From SZAS-79 sp038211455 (GTDB lineage: Bacteria > Pseudomonadota > Gammaproteobacteria > Burkholderiales > SG8-39): a stretch of 64,000 nt of DNA. This document shows positions 43,074-51,061 of this stretch, in pieces. The stretch is from contig JBBQVP010000001.1 in assembly GCA_038211455.1 (NCBI GenBank), forward strand, positions 24,501 through 88,500, written 5' to 3'. The number at the start of each line of letters is the position of its first letter. Position 1 is the first letter of the stretch. Position numbers and translations under genes: made by a program. The notes under the pieces are model-generated. The model saw only the letters and a list, made by a program, of their open reading frames with translations, was not told the origin of the DNA and made no database searches.

Positions 43074-44101
43074 CAGGTGTTCGCCAAGTCGGCGGCGGTG
43101 GTGAAGCTGTCGGCGTAGAACTCGTCCTCCGGAAGCCCGCACTTCGCAACGAGGTCCGCGCGCGCAGAGTCGACCATGATCGGCACGCCGCAGGCGTATA
43201 CCTGGTGCGCGGACAGGTCGGGGAAATCCTCCATGACCGCGCGATGTACGAAACCGCTGCGGCCCTGCCACGTATCTTCCGGCAGCGCATCCGAAATCAC
43301 CGGCACGTACTTGAAGAATCCGGGGTGCTCGGCGGCCCAGGTCTCGGCCAGCGCGTTCAGGTAGAGGTCCTTTGGCCGCCGACCGCCCCAGTACAGCGCC
43401 ATCGGCCGGGTGATGCCCTTGTGCAACGCGTGCTCGATGATCGACTTGATCGGCGCGAAACCGGTGCCCGAAGCAACGAAGACAATCGGCTTGTCGGAGT
43501 CTTCGCGCAGGAAAAAGGTCCCCAGCGGCGCCTCGAAGCGAAGGATGTCTTTTTCCTTCATCGCGCCGAACACATGATCGGTGAACTGCCCGCCCGGGAC
43601 GTGGCGCACATGGATTTCGGCGAATTCGTCCGCATGCGGGGCGTTGCCCATTGAAAAGCTGCGGCGCGAGCCATCCTTGAGGAGGAACTCGAGGTACTGT
43701 CCGGCGAGGAACTCGAGCCGCTGGCTGGCGGGAAGTTTGAGCTGCAGCAGCATGACGTCGTCGGTCACCTTGTCCATTTTCTGGATCCGGCACGGCATCA
43801 TCTTCACCTGGATGTCCCCTGCCTTGCCGACCAGGCGCGCCTCCAGCGTGCAGTCGGTCAGCGGCTTGGCCTGGCAGAAGAGCGCCTTGCCCTGCTCCCG
43901 CTCAGTCGCGGTAAGGGATTTTTCCTGGTAAACGCCGTAGTCGACGCTGCCGGAGACGATTTTCCCCTTGCAGGAGCCGCAGGCGCCGTTCTTGCACCCG
44001 TAGGGGAGGATCAACCCGGCGCGCAGCGCCGCGGTAAGGACGGATTCGCCGGCGTCGACCGTGAAGGTCTGGCCACCGGGAGAGAGGGTTATGGTGTGCA
44101 T
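43073..44101 (-). CDS. 2Fe-2S flavin reductase (CDP-6-deoxy-delta-3,4-glucoseen reductase-like)
   Basis: A 342-residue oxidoreductase. The N-terminal plant-type ferredoxin domain carries CKNGACGSCKGKI and LFCQAKP (four cluster Cys). A ferredoxin-NADP+ reductase module follows, with the FAD motif RRSFSMGNAPH and the NAD(P) motif VFVASGTGFAPIKSIIEHAL. Such proteins pass electrons from NAD(P)H to a partner oxygenase or other acceptor. Betaproteobacteria often carry this gene as a housekeeping orphan; no sugar-deoxygenation genes are near. MHTITLSPGGQTF is a typical N-terminus; long in-frame upstream sequence antisense to the SDR gene is not coding. Confidence 0.9.
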   Translation of the reverse strand: MHTITLSPGGQTFTVDAGESVLTAALRAGLILPYGCKNGACGSCKGKIVSGSVDYGVYQEKSLTATEREQGKALFCQAKPLTDCTLEARLVGKAGDIQVKMMPCRIQKMDKVTDDVMLLQLKLPASQRLEFLAGQYLEFLLKDGSRRSFSMGNAPHADEFAEIHVRHVPGGQFTDHVFGAMKEKDILRFEAPLGTFFLREDSDKPIVFVASGTGFAPIKSIIEHALHKGITRPMALYWGGRRPKDLYLNALAETWAAEHPGFFKYVPVISDALPEDTWQGRSGFVHRAVMEDFPDLSAHQVYACGVPIMVDSARADLVAKCGLPEDEFYADSFTTAADLANT

Positions 44102-44118
44102 GCCCGTAGAATAGTCAG

Positions 44119-44952
44119 ATGAAGCGCTTGTTGATGATAGGCCACGGCGATGTCTCCCATCGTACCGCCGCCCTGCTGCCGGAAGGTGTAGAGACGCGCG
44201 CTGTTTCGCGCCGGCTCGGCATCGATCTCGACCGCCCTGAAATCCTCCGGCCGCTCGCCGGCTGGGCGGATACCGTGCTGCACTGCGCGCCACCCCCGCC
44301 CGAGGGCCGGACCGATACGCGCACCGGAAATCTGCTTGCCGCCCTCGAAGCCGGCGGCATTTTACCAAGCCGTCTGGTCTACATCAGCACGAGCGGCGTG
44401 TACGGCGATTGCGGCGGGGCCTGGGTCGACGAAACGCGTCCGGTCAACCCGCAGACGGCGCGCGCCGCGCGTCGCGTCGATGCCGAGGCGCGAATAGAGG
44501 GCTGGGGCAGGGTGCACAAGGTGGACATCGTGGTGCTGCGCGTGCCCGGGATCTACGCGGGTGACCGGCTGCCCACCGCCCGGTTGCTGCAAGGAACGCC
44601 GGTGCTCGACGACCAAGACGACGTGTATACCAACCATATCCATGCCGACGACCTTGCCGCGATCGCGCTGCGCGCACTTGGGGCCGATGCGCCGGCCGGC
44701 ACCTACAACGCCAGCGACGACAGTGCGATGAAAATGGGAGCCTACTTCGACCTGGTCGCCGACCGTCTCGGACTTCCCCGTCCGCCGCGCGTTCGCAGGG
44801 CCGCGGCGGGACAGGCGATATCTCCCGCAATGCTGTCTTTCATGGGGGAGTCGCGCAGGCTCGTGAACACGAAAATGAAGCAACAGCTCGGCGTTACGCT
44901 GTGCTACCCGACGACAAGCGAGGGCATTCCTGCCGGGAAGGTGGTGGCGTGA
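44119..44952 (+). CDS. SDR-type NAD(P)-dependent epimerase/reductase
   Basis: An extended short-chain dehydrogenase-like protein of 277 residues. The N-terminal Rossmann motif is degenerate (LLMIGHGDVSHRTAALL), and the active-site region RLVYISTSGVYGDCGGAWVDE has Ser and a Tyr (YGD) but no classical YxxxK, so catalysis is uncertain. It resembles E. coli YeeZ-type proteins. There are only 17 nt between its start and that of the divergent reductase. Its stop overlaps cutA (GTGA), giving an SDR-cutA-dsbD operon. Confidence 0.82.
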   Translation: MKRLLMIGHGDVSHRTAALLPEGVETRAVSRRLGIDLDRPEILRPLAGWADTVLHCAPPPPEGRTDTRTGNLLAALEAGGILPSRLVYISTSGVYGDCGGAWVDETRPVNPQTARAARRVDAEARIEGWGRVHKVDIVVLRVPGIYAGDRLPTARLLQGTPVLDDQDDVYTNHIHADDLAAIALRALGADAPAGTYNASDDSAMKMGAYFDLVADRLGLPRPPRVRRAAAGQAISPAMLSFMGESRRLVNTKMKQQLGVTLCYPTTSEGIPAGKVVA

Positions 44953-45266
44953 GCGTTGTACTCGTATTTACGAACCTGCCGGATCGCGATTCGGCCGAGA
45001 AGCTTGCCGACGCCCTCGTCGAGCAGAGGGTGGCGGCCTGCGTCAACCTCCTTGCGCCCTGTAGCTCGGTCTTTCGCTGGAACGATGCCCTCCAGCACGC
45101 CACCGAACACCCGCTGCTTATCAAGACCACTGCTGCGCGCTATCCTGCGCTTGAGGCGGCGATCCGTGCCGGCCATCCCTACGAACTTCCCGAGATCATT
45201 GCTGTCCCAGTGGAGCACGGCCTGCCCGCGTACCTTGACTGGGTGGCGCACGAGACCCGCTCATGA
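44949..45266 (+). CDS. cutA: Divalent cation tolerance protein CutA
   Basis: A small trimeric protein of 105 residues. VLVFTNLPDRDSAEKLADALVEQRVAACVNL and the C-terminal HPYELPEIIAVPVEHGLPAYLDWV are CutA1 signatures. It starts with GTG at 44949, overlapping the SDR stop by 4 nt, and its own stop overlaps dsbD by 4 nt. cutA next to dsbD is a common arrangement in proteobacteria and was linked to copper tolerance. Confidence 0.94.
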   Translation: MSVVLVFTNLPDRDSAEKLADALVEQRVAACVNLLAPCSSVFRWNDALQHATEHPLLIKTTAARYPALEAAIRAGHPYELPEIIAVPVEHGLPAYLDWVAHETRS

Positions 45267-46882
45267 CATTGCACCGCCTGGTTGCGTTCCTCCTTTTCTG
45301 GTTGTGTGCCGGCCTGGCGCATGCCGCGTCTTCCGGGGATGCAGACCTGCTCGAGCCAGAGAAGGCTTTCCGCATTTCGGCGCGCGCCATCGACGCGAAC
45401 GCGGTCGAGGTCAACTTCGCGATCGCCGAGGGCTACTACCTGTATCGGGAGCGCTTCAAGTTCGAAGCCGATGCAGGCCTCGGGGCGGCGGCGGTCAAGG
45501 TGGGCACGCCGGATTTTCCTCCCGGCGTTCGCAAGAAGGACGAGTTCTTCGGGGAAGTCGAAACCTACCGGGGGCAGGTGAGCATCGTGGTGCCGGTCGA
45601 GCGGACCGGGCCGGGCGACACGCTGAAACTGCTGGTGACCTCGCAGGGTTGCGCGGATGTAGGCGTGTGCTATGTGCCGATGCAGTCGCGCGTCAGCCTG
45701 AAACTGGAGGCAGGCGGCGGCGCCGCGATTACACAGGGGCCCGCGCTGGTGCCGCCTTCGTCCTACAAGGCATCACGCTTTTCCGCGACGGCCAGCGATT
45801 TCGATATCGTAGCGCTGTTCGAGTCGGGCAGCTTCTGGCTGGTACTCGCAAGTTTTTTTGGTTTCGGACTGCTGCTCGCGTTCACCCCCTGCGTGCTGCC
45901 CATGGTCCCCATCCTCTCAGGCATCATCGCGGGCGAAGGACGCGACCTGAACAAGCTGCGCGCGCTGATCTTGTCGCTTGCCTATGTGGTCGGGATGGCA
46001 GTGACCTATGCAGTCGCGGGTGTTGCCGCCGCATACTCCGGAACCCTGATCGCAGCGGCATTGCAGAACCCGTGGGTGTTGTCGGCGTTTGCGCTGGTGT
46101 TCGTCTGGCTGGCCCTGTCGATGTTCGGTTTTCACGACTTGCAATTGCCGGCGTTCCTGCGCGACAGGCTCTCTTCCACGCACCACAGGCTGCGCGGTGG
46201 TCACGTCGCTTCCGTTGCCGGCATGGGCGTTTTGTCCGCGGTGATCGTGAGCCCGTGCGTCGCTGCGCCGCTGGCCGGCGCGCTGCTCTACATCAGCCAG
46301 ACGCGCGACGTGGTGCTCGGCGGCGGGGCACTGTTCGCGATGGCGATCGGCATGGGGGTGCCGCTGGTCATCGTCGGTGTGTCGGAAGGCGCTTTCCTGC
46401 CGAAGTCCGGTCCCTGGATGAACGTGGTGAAGAAGTTTTTCGGCGTCCTGCTGCTGGCGGTTGCGGTCTGGATCGTCTGGCCGGTCGTCTCGCCGCTGAT
46501 CAATGGCGGGCCAGCGGCGCACGGCCTTAAATTCGAGCGTGTGAATTCCGTCGCCGAACTCAACGAAAAGCTGCGCGCCCCGGGCAGGCCGGTGCTGCTC
46601 GACTTCTATGCCGAATGGTGCGTGTCGTGCAAGGAAATGGAGGCGTTCACTTTCACGGACGAGGCTGTCAAGGCGAAGATGAAAGGCATGCTGCTGCTGC
46701 AGGCCGATGTGACTGCGAATACCGAGGAGCACAAGGAGCTGCTGAAGCGGTTTTCGCTCTTCGGCCCGCCCGGGATCATCTTTTTCGATGCCCGCGGTGC
46801 CGAGATCCGCGGCCTGCGCGTGATCGGCTACCAGAAAGCGGACAAGTTCCTGAGCATGCTCGACCGGGCAGCAAAGCCTTAA
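45263..46882 (+). CDS. dsbD: Thiol:disulfide interchange protein DsbD
   Basis: Inner-membrane electron relay of 539 residues that moves reducing power from cytosolic thioredoxin to periplasmic DsbC/DsbG and cytochrome c maturation proteins. A signal peptide (HRLVAFLLFWLCAGLAHAAS) precedes the periplasmic alpha domain with its Cys pair in GCADVGVCYVP. The eight-helix beta domain has FTPCVLPMVPILSG and IVSPCVAAPLAGALL. The C-terminal gamma thioredoxin domain carries WCVSCKEME. All six redox Cys are present. It is the last gene of the operon and converges on hemB. Confidence 0.96.
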   Translation: MTLHRLVAFLLFWLCAGLAHAASSGDADLLEPEKAFRISARAIDANAVEVNFAIAEGYYLYRERFKFEADAGLGAAAVKVGTPDFPPGVRKKDEFFGEVETYRGQVSIVVPVERTGPGDTLKLLVTSQGCADVGVCYVPMQSRVSLKLEAGGGAAITQGPALVPPSSYKASRFSATASDFDIVALFESGSFWLVLASFFGFGLLLAFTPCVLPMVPILSGIIAGEGRDLNKLRALILSLAYVVGMAVTYAVAGVAAAYSGTLIAAALQNPWVLSAFALVFVWLALSMFGFHDLQLPAFLRDRLSSTHHRLRGGHVASVAGMGVLSAVIVSPCVAAPLAGALLYISQTRDVVLGGGALFAMAIGMGVPLVIVGVSEGAFLPKSGPWMNVVKKFFGVLLLAVAVWIVWPVVSPLINGGPAAHGLKFERVNSVAELNEKLRAPGRPVLLDFYAEWCVSCKEMEAFTFTDEAVKAKMKGMLLLQADVTANTEEHKELLKRFSLFGPPGIIFFDARGAEIRGLRVIGYQKADKFLSMLDRAAKP

Positions 46883-46949
46883 AGGCCCAGACGAACAGGG
46901 CGTAGGCCAACGGTGTTGCGCTGGTGCTCGGCTAGGCGGCCGGCTGACG

Positions 46950-47954
46950 CTAGGTGTTCTTCCGGATTTCCCGGGCGGCTTCGAGCGCGAAGTAGGTGAG
47001 GATGCCGTCGGCGCCGGCGCGCTTGAACGCGACTAGCGACTCCATGATGACGTTCTCCGCCAGCCATCCGTTGGCGATTGCGGCGCGCAGCATCGCGTAT
47101 TCCCCGGACACCTGGTAGACGAAGGTCGGCGCCTTGAACTGGTCTTTTACGCGCCGCAGGAAGTCAAGGTAGGGCATGCCTGGCTTCACCATCACCATGT
47201 CGGCGCCTTCGGCCAGGTCGAGCGCGACTTCCCAGAGCGCCTCGTCGGAGTTCGCCGGATCCATCTGGTAGGTCTTCTTGTCGCCCTTGCCGAGGTTGCC
47301 TGCTGACCCCACGGCATCGCGGAACGGGCCGTAGAACCCGGAGGCGTATTTGGCGGAGTAGGCCATGATCTTGGTATGGATATGGCCGGACTTCTCGAGC
47401 GCAGTGCGTATTCTTGCGATCCGCCCGTCCATCATGTCCGATGGTGCGACGATATCTACGCCAGCCGCCGCCTGCGCAAGTGCCTGCTTCTCGAGCACGG
47501 CGAGCGTCACGTCATTGATGATGTAACCCGCCTTGTCGATCACGCCGTCCTGGCCGTGGGAGGTGTACGGGTCGAGCGCCACGTCGGTCATGATGCCCAG
47601 TTCGGGAAAGCGCTTCTTGAGTTCGCGCACAACGCGCGGGATCAGGCCTTTCGGGTTATGCGCCTCCCTGCCGTCCAGGGACTTGAGCTTCTGCTCGATG
47701 ACCGGGAACAGCGCCATCACTGGGACGCGCAGTTTCAGGCATTCCTCCGCAACTGGCAGGAGGCGGTCGAGACTTACCCGGTCCACCCCCGGCATCGACT
47801 TCACCTTTTCGGTGCGCCCCTTGCCGTCAAGTACGAAGACCGGGTAGATCAGGTCGTCTGGGGTGAGAACGTTTTCGCGCATCAGCCGGCGAGAAAAGTC
47901 GTCGCGCCGCATGCGGCGCATTCGCACGTCCGGAAAGCTGCCGTAGAGTTTCAT
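46950..47954 (-). CDS. hemB: Delta-aminolevulinic acid dehydratase (porphobilinogen synthase)
   Basis: Condenses two 5-aminolevulinate molecules to porphobilinogen in haem synthesis; 334 residues. Schiff-base lysines are in MAYSAKYASGFYGPFRDA and MVMVKPGMPYLD. The metal site reads DVALDPYTSHGQDG, lacking the zinc cysteines, so it belongs to the Mg2+/K+-dependent class. The ATG at 47954 is used rather than a TTG six codons upstream. Haem demand in this window is high (c, c4, c', b561). Confidence 0.96.
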   Translation of the reverse strand: MKLYGSFPDVRMRRMRRDDFSRRLMRENVLTPDDLIYPVFVLDGKGRTEKVKSMPGVDRVSLDRLLPVAEECLKLRVPVMALFPVIEQKLKSLDGREAHNPKGLIPRVVRELKKRFPELGIMTDVALDPYTSHGQDGVIDKAGYIINDVTLAVLEKQALAQAAAGVDIVAPSDMMDGRIARIRTALEKSGHIHTKIMAYSAKYASGFYGPFRDAVGSAGNLGKGDKKTYQMDPANSDEALWEVALDLAEGADMVMVKPGMPYLDFLRRVKDQFKAPTFVYQVSGEYAMLRAAIANGWLAENVIMESLVAFKRAGADGILTYFALEAAREIRKNT

Positions 47955-48048
47955 AGGTTCGGATAACCGCAATGAAGGTGTGGATTTTTAGGCTTCTTAC
48001 AATCGGCTGTCGCAGCCAGTCTGATGATTTGACGCGAAAATTATTTTT

Positions 48049-48076
48049 GGAACTTTTCCGTCACGCATAAATCTTA
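48049..48076 (+). promoter_or_regulatory. sigmaE-type promoter of the candidate sRNA
   Basis: GGAACTT at 48049-48055 equals the sigmaE -35 element; after 16 nt comes TCTTA at 48072-48076, close to the sigmaE -10 (TCTGA/TCTAA). The start would be near 48082-48084, right at the first hairpin. Confidence 0.65.
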
Positions 48077-48082
48077 CTCTCA

Positions 48083-48183
48083 GACGATGTGAGTCGTCTC
48101 CCGCTTCTCCTCCCTGAGCGGGATGCCTTAAACCTTTTAAGGCGTTTTGCCCCCGGTTTACTCCCCTTTACCGGGGGTTTTTT
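48083..48183 (+). ncRNA. Candidate sigmaE-dependent small RNA with C-rich loops (Spot 42/ErsA locus)
   Basis: About 100 nt on the + strand between hemB and engB, with four consecutive stem-loops and no good reading frame. Hairpin 1 spans 48082-48099 (AGACGA/TCGTCT). Hairpin 2 spans 48100-48122 (CCCGCT/AGCGGG) with loop TCTCCTCCCTG. Hairpin 3 spans 48125-48143 (GCCTTAAA/TTTAAGGC). Hairpin 4 spans 48150-48177 (CCCCCGGT/ACCGGGGG) with loop TTACTCCCCTTT, followed by six T. Loops 2 and 4 could pair with Shine-Dalgarno sequences, as in C-rich regulatory sRNAs. It converges on engB, as spf does in E. coli and ersA in Pseudomonas. Those homologues are from memory of published loci; identity by descent is inference. 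Confidence 0.72.
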
Positions 48184-48188
48184 ATTTT
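48150..48188 (+). terminator. Intrinsic terminator of the candidate sRNA
   Basis: CCCCCGGT (48150-48157) pairs with ACCGGGGG (48170-48177), followed by TTTTTTATTTT. The T-run is on the + strand only, so it cannot serve engB; no + strand protein gene lies upstream, which implies a non-coding transcript. Confidence 0.88.
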
Positions 48189-48799
48189 CCCGCGAGCCAG
48201 GTGTCGATGTGCTCGCGGGTTTCGTCGACGCCTTGGCGGTTCTGGCTTGAAAACAGCACGCAATCGCCAAGGACGCCGAGCCGCTCGAGGTCCCTGCGCG
48301 CCGCAATCAGGGTCCGGCCTTGTTCGCTGCGCGTGAGCTTGTCGGCTTTCGTCAGCAGCACCAGCAGACGCCGCCGCAGGGGGACCAGCCAGCCAAGCAA
48401 CTGGACATCGAGAGGCGTGAGCGGACGCCTGGCGTCCATTAATGAGACCACGCCGAGCAGCGAGCGCCGCGTCTGGAGGTATCCCGCCACCAGCTTGCCC
48501 CACTCGTCTCGCACGCCATGGGGAACCTTGGCATAGCCGTAGCCAGGCAGGTCGACCAGGCGTGCACTGTCGCCCAGAGAAAAAAAGTTGATCAGCTGAG
48601 TGCGGCCAGGCGTCTTGCTGACGAACGCCAGACGCCTGCGGTTGGCGAGCACGTTCAGGGCGCTGGACTTGCCCACGTTGGAGCGCCCGACAAAGGCGAC
48701 TTCGGGCAACTCGTCCTGCGGCAAGCCCTCGAGTTGGCTCGCGGAGATCAGGAAGCGAATATCGGAAAAAGCGCGTGATGGCGGCTTGGAGGAGGGCAT
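48182..48799 (-). CDS. engB: Ribosome-biogenesis GTPase EngB (YihA/YsxC)
   Basis: Small essential GTPase of 205 residues involved in large-subunit assembly. G1 is GRSNVGKSSALN near residue 38, the G2 region lies in TPGRTQLINFF, G3 is DLPGYGYAKV and G4 is TKADKL. The gene is divergent from cytochrome c4 and its stop lies inside the terminator of the candidate sRNA on the opposite strand. Confidence 0.96.
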   Translation of the reverse strand: MPSSKPPSRAFSDIRFLISASQLEGLPQDELPEVAFVGRSNVGKSSALNVLANRRRLAFVSKTPGRTQLINFFSLGDSARLVDLPGYGYAKVPHGVRDEWGKLVAGYLQTRRSLLGVVSLMDARRPLTPLDVQLLGWLVPLRRRLLVLLTKADKLTRSEQGRTLIAARRDLERLGVLGDCVLFSSQNRQGVDETREHIDTWLAGK

Positions 48800-48857
48800 G
48801 GAATGGACCGAAGGTGTTATAGAATAACGGGTTTAGACCGGTATCGATGGAGAAATC

Positions 48858-49511
48858 ATGATCCGAGTTCTGGCGCTATTCGCCAGCGCGGCCCTAATGG
48901 CCGCCGCAGGTTCCGCGTTTGCAGAAGGCTCTGCCGCCAAGGCTGCGGACAAGGCCGATCCTGCCAAGGGTCAGGTGATTGCCAATCAGGTCTGCGTGGC
49001 ATGCCACGCGGCCGATGGCAACAGCATCGCCCCGGCCAATCCCAAGCTTGCCGGCCAGTTCCCCGAGTATCTGCACAAACAGCTCGTCAACTTCAAGCCA
49101 CAGGGCAGCAAAAAGGCCGAGCGGGAGAATGCGGTGATGGCGGGGATGGTCGCGAATCTGTCGCCTGCGGACATGTCGAACCTCGCCGCGTATTTCGCGG
49201 CGCAAAAGCTCAAGCCGGCTGCCGCGACCGACAAGAAACTTGTCGCCGCCGGCCAAAAGCTCTGGCGCGGGGGCAACGCTGCGACGGGCGTGCCGGCATG
49301 CGCCGGTTGCCACGGCCCGGACGGCGCGGGGAACCCGGCCCAGTATCCTCGCCTGGCAGGGCAGTACGCTGAATATGTCGAGGTGCAGTTGAAGGCTTTC
49401 CAGGGCGGCCAGCGTGCCAACGACCTGAACGGCATGATGCGTGGTGTCGCGGCGCGGATGACCGAAAGCGAGATGAAGGCCGTCGCGCAATATGCCGCCG
49501 GGCTGCGCTAG
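48858..49511 (+). CDS. Dihaem cytochrome c4
   Basis: A periplasmic cytochrome of 217 residues made of two class I c domains. The signal peptide (RVLALFASAALMAAAGSAFA) ends near residue 22; haem sites are CVACH and CAGCH, and the axial Met ligands are predicted in MAGMVANLS and MMRGVAARM. Cytochrome c4 shuttles electrons from bc1 to cbb3-type oxidases. GATGGAGAAATC provides a ribosome site. The signatures NPKLAGQFPEYLHKQL and YPRLAGQYAEYVEVQL repeat in the two halves, supporting a gene duplication origin. Confidence 0.96.
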   Translation: MIRVLALFASAALMAAAGSAFAEGSAAKAADKADPAKGQVIANQVCVACHAADGNSIAPANPKLAGQFPEYLHKQLVNFKPQGSKKAERENAVMAGMVANLSPADMSNLAAYFAAQKLKPAAATDKKLVAAGQKLWRGGNAATGVPACAGCHGPDGAGNPAQYPRLAGQYAEYVEVQLKAFQGGQRANDLNGMMRGVAARMTESEMKAVAQYAAGLR

Positions 49512-49545
49512 CGGCATTCCCGGCACACTTCACCTACCCATGAAT

Positions 49546-49579
49546 ACGGGCCCGTTCGGAAGACGGGCCCGTTTTTTTT
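49546..49579 (+). terminator. Intrinsic terminator of cytochrome c4
   Basis: ACGGGCCCG-TTCGGAAGA-CGGGCCCGT forms a 9-bp GC-rich stem followed by eight T, about 35 nt after the stop. Confidence 0.94.
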
Positions 49580-49663
49580 CGGTTCGGCCGGATTGCCAAT
49601 CCTTCACTGCGGTATACGGGCGTGGAATAAACTCCGCGCTGCCGCTGTTTTACAGGATCAGCC

Positions 49664-50368
49664 ATGAATGAGCCGACAAGCGCCGAATACCGTGGCGCGC
49701 TAAAAGTATGGGATCTTCCGGTTCGAATTTTCCACTGGTGCCTGGTGGCCCTGTTCGCGTTCCTGTTCTGGACCGGGAAGACGGGCGGCAACCTGATGGA
49801 ATATCACCTTCTTGCGGGCTACACGGTCCTCACGCTGGTGATTTTCCGGGTGATGTGGGGCTTCGCGGGCAGCACGCACGCGCGTTTCTCAACGTTCCTC
49901 GCCGGTCCCGCGCGCGGGATCGTTTTCGCGAAAAAGCTGTTTTCAAGCGCACCGGCCGCTTCGGCAGGGCACAACCCTATCGGGGGGTGGATGGTGGTGG
50001 TGATGCTGCTATCGCTGTCCGTGCAGGCGGTGACCGGCCTGTTCTCGAACGACGATATTGCGACAGAAGGCCCGCTGATGTCACTCATCAGCAAGGATCT
50101 GTCGGACCGGCTGAGCGGAATCCATTACTGGAACTTCAACCTGCTGCTCGTTCTCGCAGGTGTGCACATTGCCGCGGTGCTGTTTCACGTGTTCGTGAAG
50201 AAGGAAAACCTGGTGGGCGCCATGTTCACCGGGATAAAGAAGCTCGATCTGTCCGCAGAGGATGCGGCAGAGGTTCCGGCCGTGCGTTTCGTCAGTTCCT
50301 GGCGGGCGCTGGTCCTGTTCGTGCTGGCGCTCGTCGCCGTCTATCTGATAGTTAAACGTCCTTTTTGA
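49664..50368 (+). CDS. Cytochrome b561 family membrane protein
   Basis: A 234-residue di-haem b-type membrane protein. VWDLPVRIFHWCLVALFAFLFWTG at the N-terminus, YHLLAGYTVLTLVIFRVMWGF, GIHYWNFNLLLVLAGVHIAAVLFH contain the helix histidines expected to bind haem. The C-terminal helix is LVLFVLALVAVYLIV. Such proteins pass quinol electrons to periplasmic c-type acceptors. The cytochrome c' gene begins 10 nt downstream, so the two are co-transcribed and likely work together. Confidence 0.92.
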   Translation: MNEPTSAEYRGALKVWDLPVRIFHWCLVALFAFLFWTGKTGGNLMEYHLLAGYTVLTLVIFRVMWGFAGSTHARFSTFLAGPARGIVFAKKLFSSAPAASAGHNPIGGWMVVVMLLSLSVQAVTGLFSNDDIATEGPLMSLISKDLSDRLSGIHYWNFNLLLVLAGVHIAAVLFHVFVKKENLVGAMFTGIKKLDLSAEDAAEVPAVRFVSSWRALVLFVLALVAVYLIVKRPF

Positions 50369-50378
50369 GGAGAATCGA

Positions 50379-50837
50379 ATGAAGAAAAAAATGGTGATGG
50401 CTGCGCTAGCGCTGGTACTGGGTGCGGGTGCATCGTTCCAGGCGAGCGCACAAGTAAAGCCGGAAGTGCTCGTTAAGCAGCGCCAGGCGGCGATGACGTT
50501 GCAAGGGAAATACTTTGGCCCGATCGGCGCCATGATGCAGGGAAAGATGCCATACGATGCCGCGGTCGTTGCACGCAACTCGGCATTTCTCGAGGAACTC
50601 GCAAAGATGCCGTGGGACGGTTTCCAGGCGAGCACCGCGGATCTGAAGAGCGACGCGAAGCCGGAGATCTACAAGGAGATGGACAAGTTCAAGAGCAATT
50701 GGGAAAAGTTTGAAGTGAACGCGAGCAAGCTCGCGGCCGCCGCAAAATCGGGCGACCAGAATGCGGTCAAGGCTGCGTTCGGCGAAGTCGGCAAGTCCTG
50801 CAAGGGCTGCCACGACGACTACAAGGTCAAGCACTAA
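50379..50837 (+). CDS. Cytochrome c' (class II c-type)
   Basis: A periplasmic four-helix-bundle cytochrome of 152 residues. The signal peptide (MKKKMVMAALALVLGAGASFQASA) is cleaved near residue 24; the haem site CKGCH is at the C-terminus, as in all class II members. Cytochromes c' bind NO with the distal side free of a strong ligand and are linked to NO resistance. GAGGAGAATCGA precedes the ATG. It forms a two-gene unit with b561, ended by a strong terminator. Confidence 0.95.
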   Translation: MKKKMVMAALALVLGAGASFQASAQVKPEVLVKQRQAAMTLQGKYFGPIGAMMQGKMPYDAAVVARNSAFLEELAKMPWDGFQASTADLKSDAKPEIYKEMDKFKSNWEKFEVNASKLAAAAKSGDQNAVKAAFGEVGKSCKGCHDDYKVKH

Positions 50838-50852
50838 TCCACGCCGCGTTAC

Positions 50853-50888
50853 AGCCCTGCCGGGCAAGGCGCCCGGCAGGGCTTTTTT
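50853..50888 (+). terminator. Intrinsic terminator of the b561-cytochrome c' unit
   Basis: AGCCCTGCCGGGC-AAGGC-GCCCGGCAGGGCT forms a 13-bp stem followed by T6, 15 nt after the stop. Confidence 0.95.
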
Positions 50889-51002
50889 ATTGTGCCCGAT
50901 CGCCGTGGAATACCCGGGCCCCTCGGCGTGTTTGCTTGGAAACGGAACCGCAGTTATCCACCGAGAGAGGCGAAGATGGTAGCCATGGGGACTTACTTGC
51001 CC

Positions 51003-51015
51003 GGAGAATTTTCCG
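51003..51015 (+). promoter_or_regulatory. Possible ECF-sigma target motif upstream of the sigma gene
   Basis: GGAGAATTTTCCG lies about 47 nt ahead of the ECF start and matches 10 of 13 bases of GGAACATTTTTCG upstream of msrP. A shared -35-like element is possible, but no common -10 was found. Confidence 0.3.
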
Positions 51016-51040
51016 GGTAGCGACGCGAGACACGGGGCCG

Positions 51041-51061
51041 GCGTGGGTGATAATCCCACGC
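51041..51061 (+). promoter_or_regulatory. Hairpin abutting the ECF sigma start codon
   Basis: GCGTGGG-TGATAAT-CCCACGC forms a 7-bp stem whose last base is immediately before the ATG at 51062, in the place of a Shine-Dalgarno sequence. It may limit translation. An alternative GTG at 51047 inside the hairpin has GGGG upstream. Confidence 0.45.

Noticed and set aside
48029..48034. TTGACG as a sigma70 -35 element for the candidate sRNA
   Set aside because: No acceptable -10 hexamer at 16-18 nt; the sigmaE-type pair 20 nt downstream fits much better with the terminator position.
50953..50961. TTATCCACC, close to a DnaA box
   Set aside because: Single imperfect match in the leader of the sigma gene, with no cluster or AT-rich unwinding element; the parS sites lie 49 kb away.
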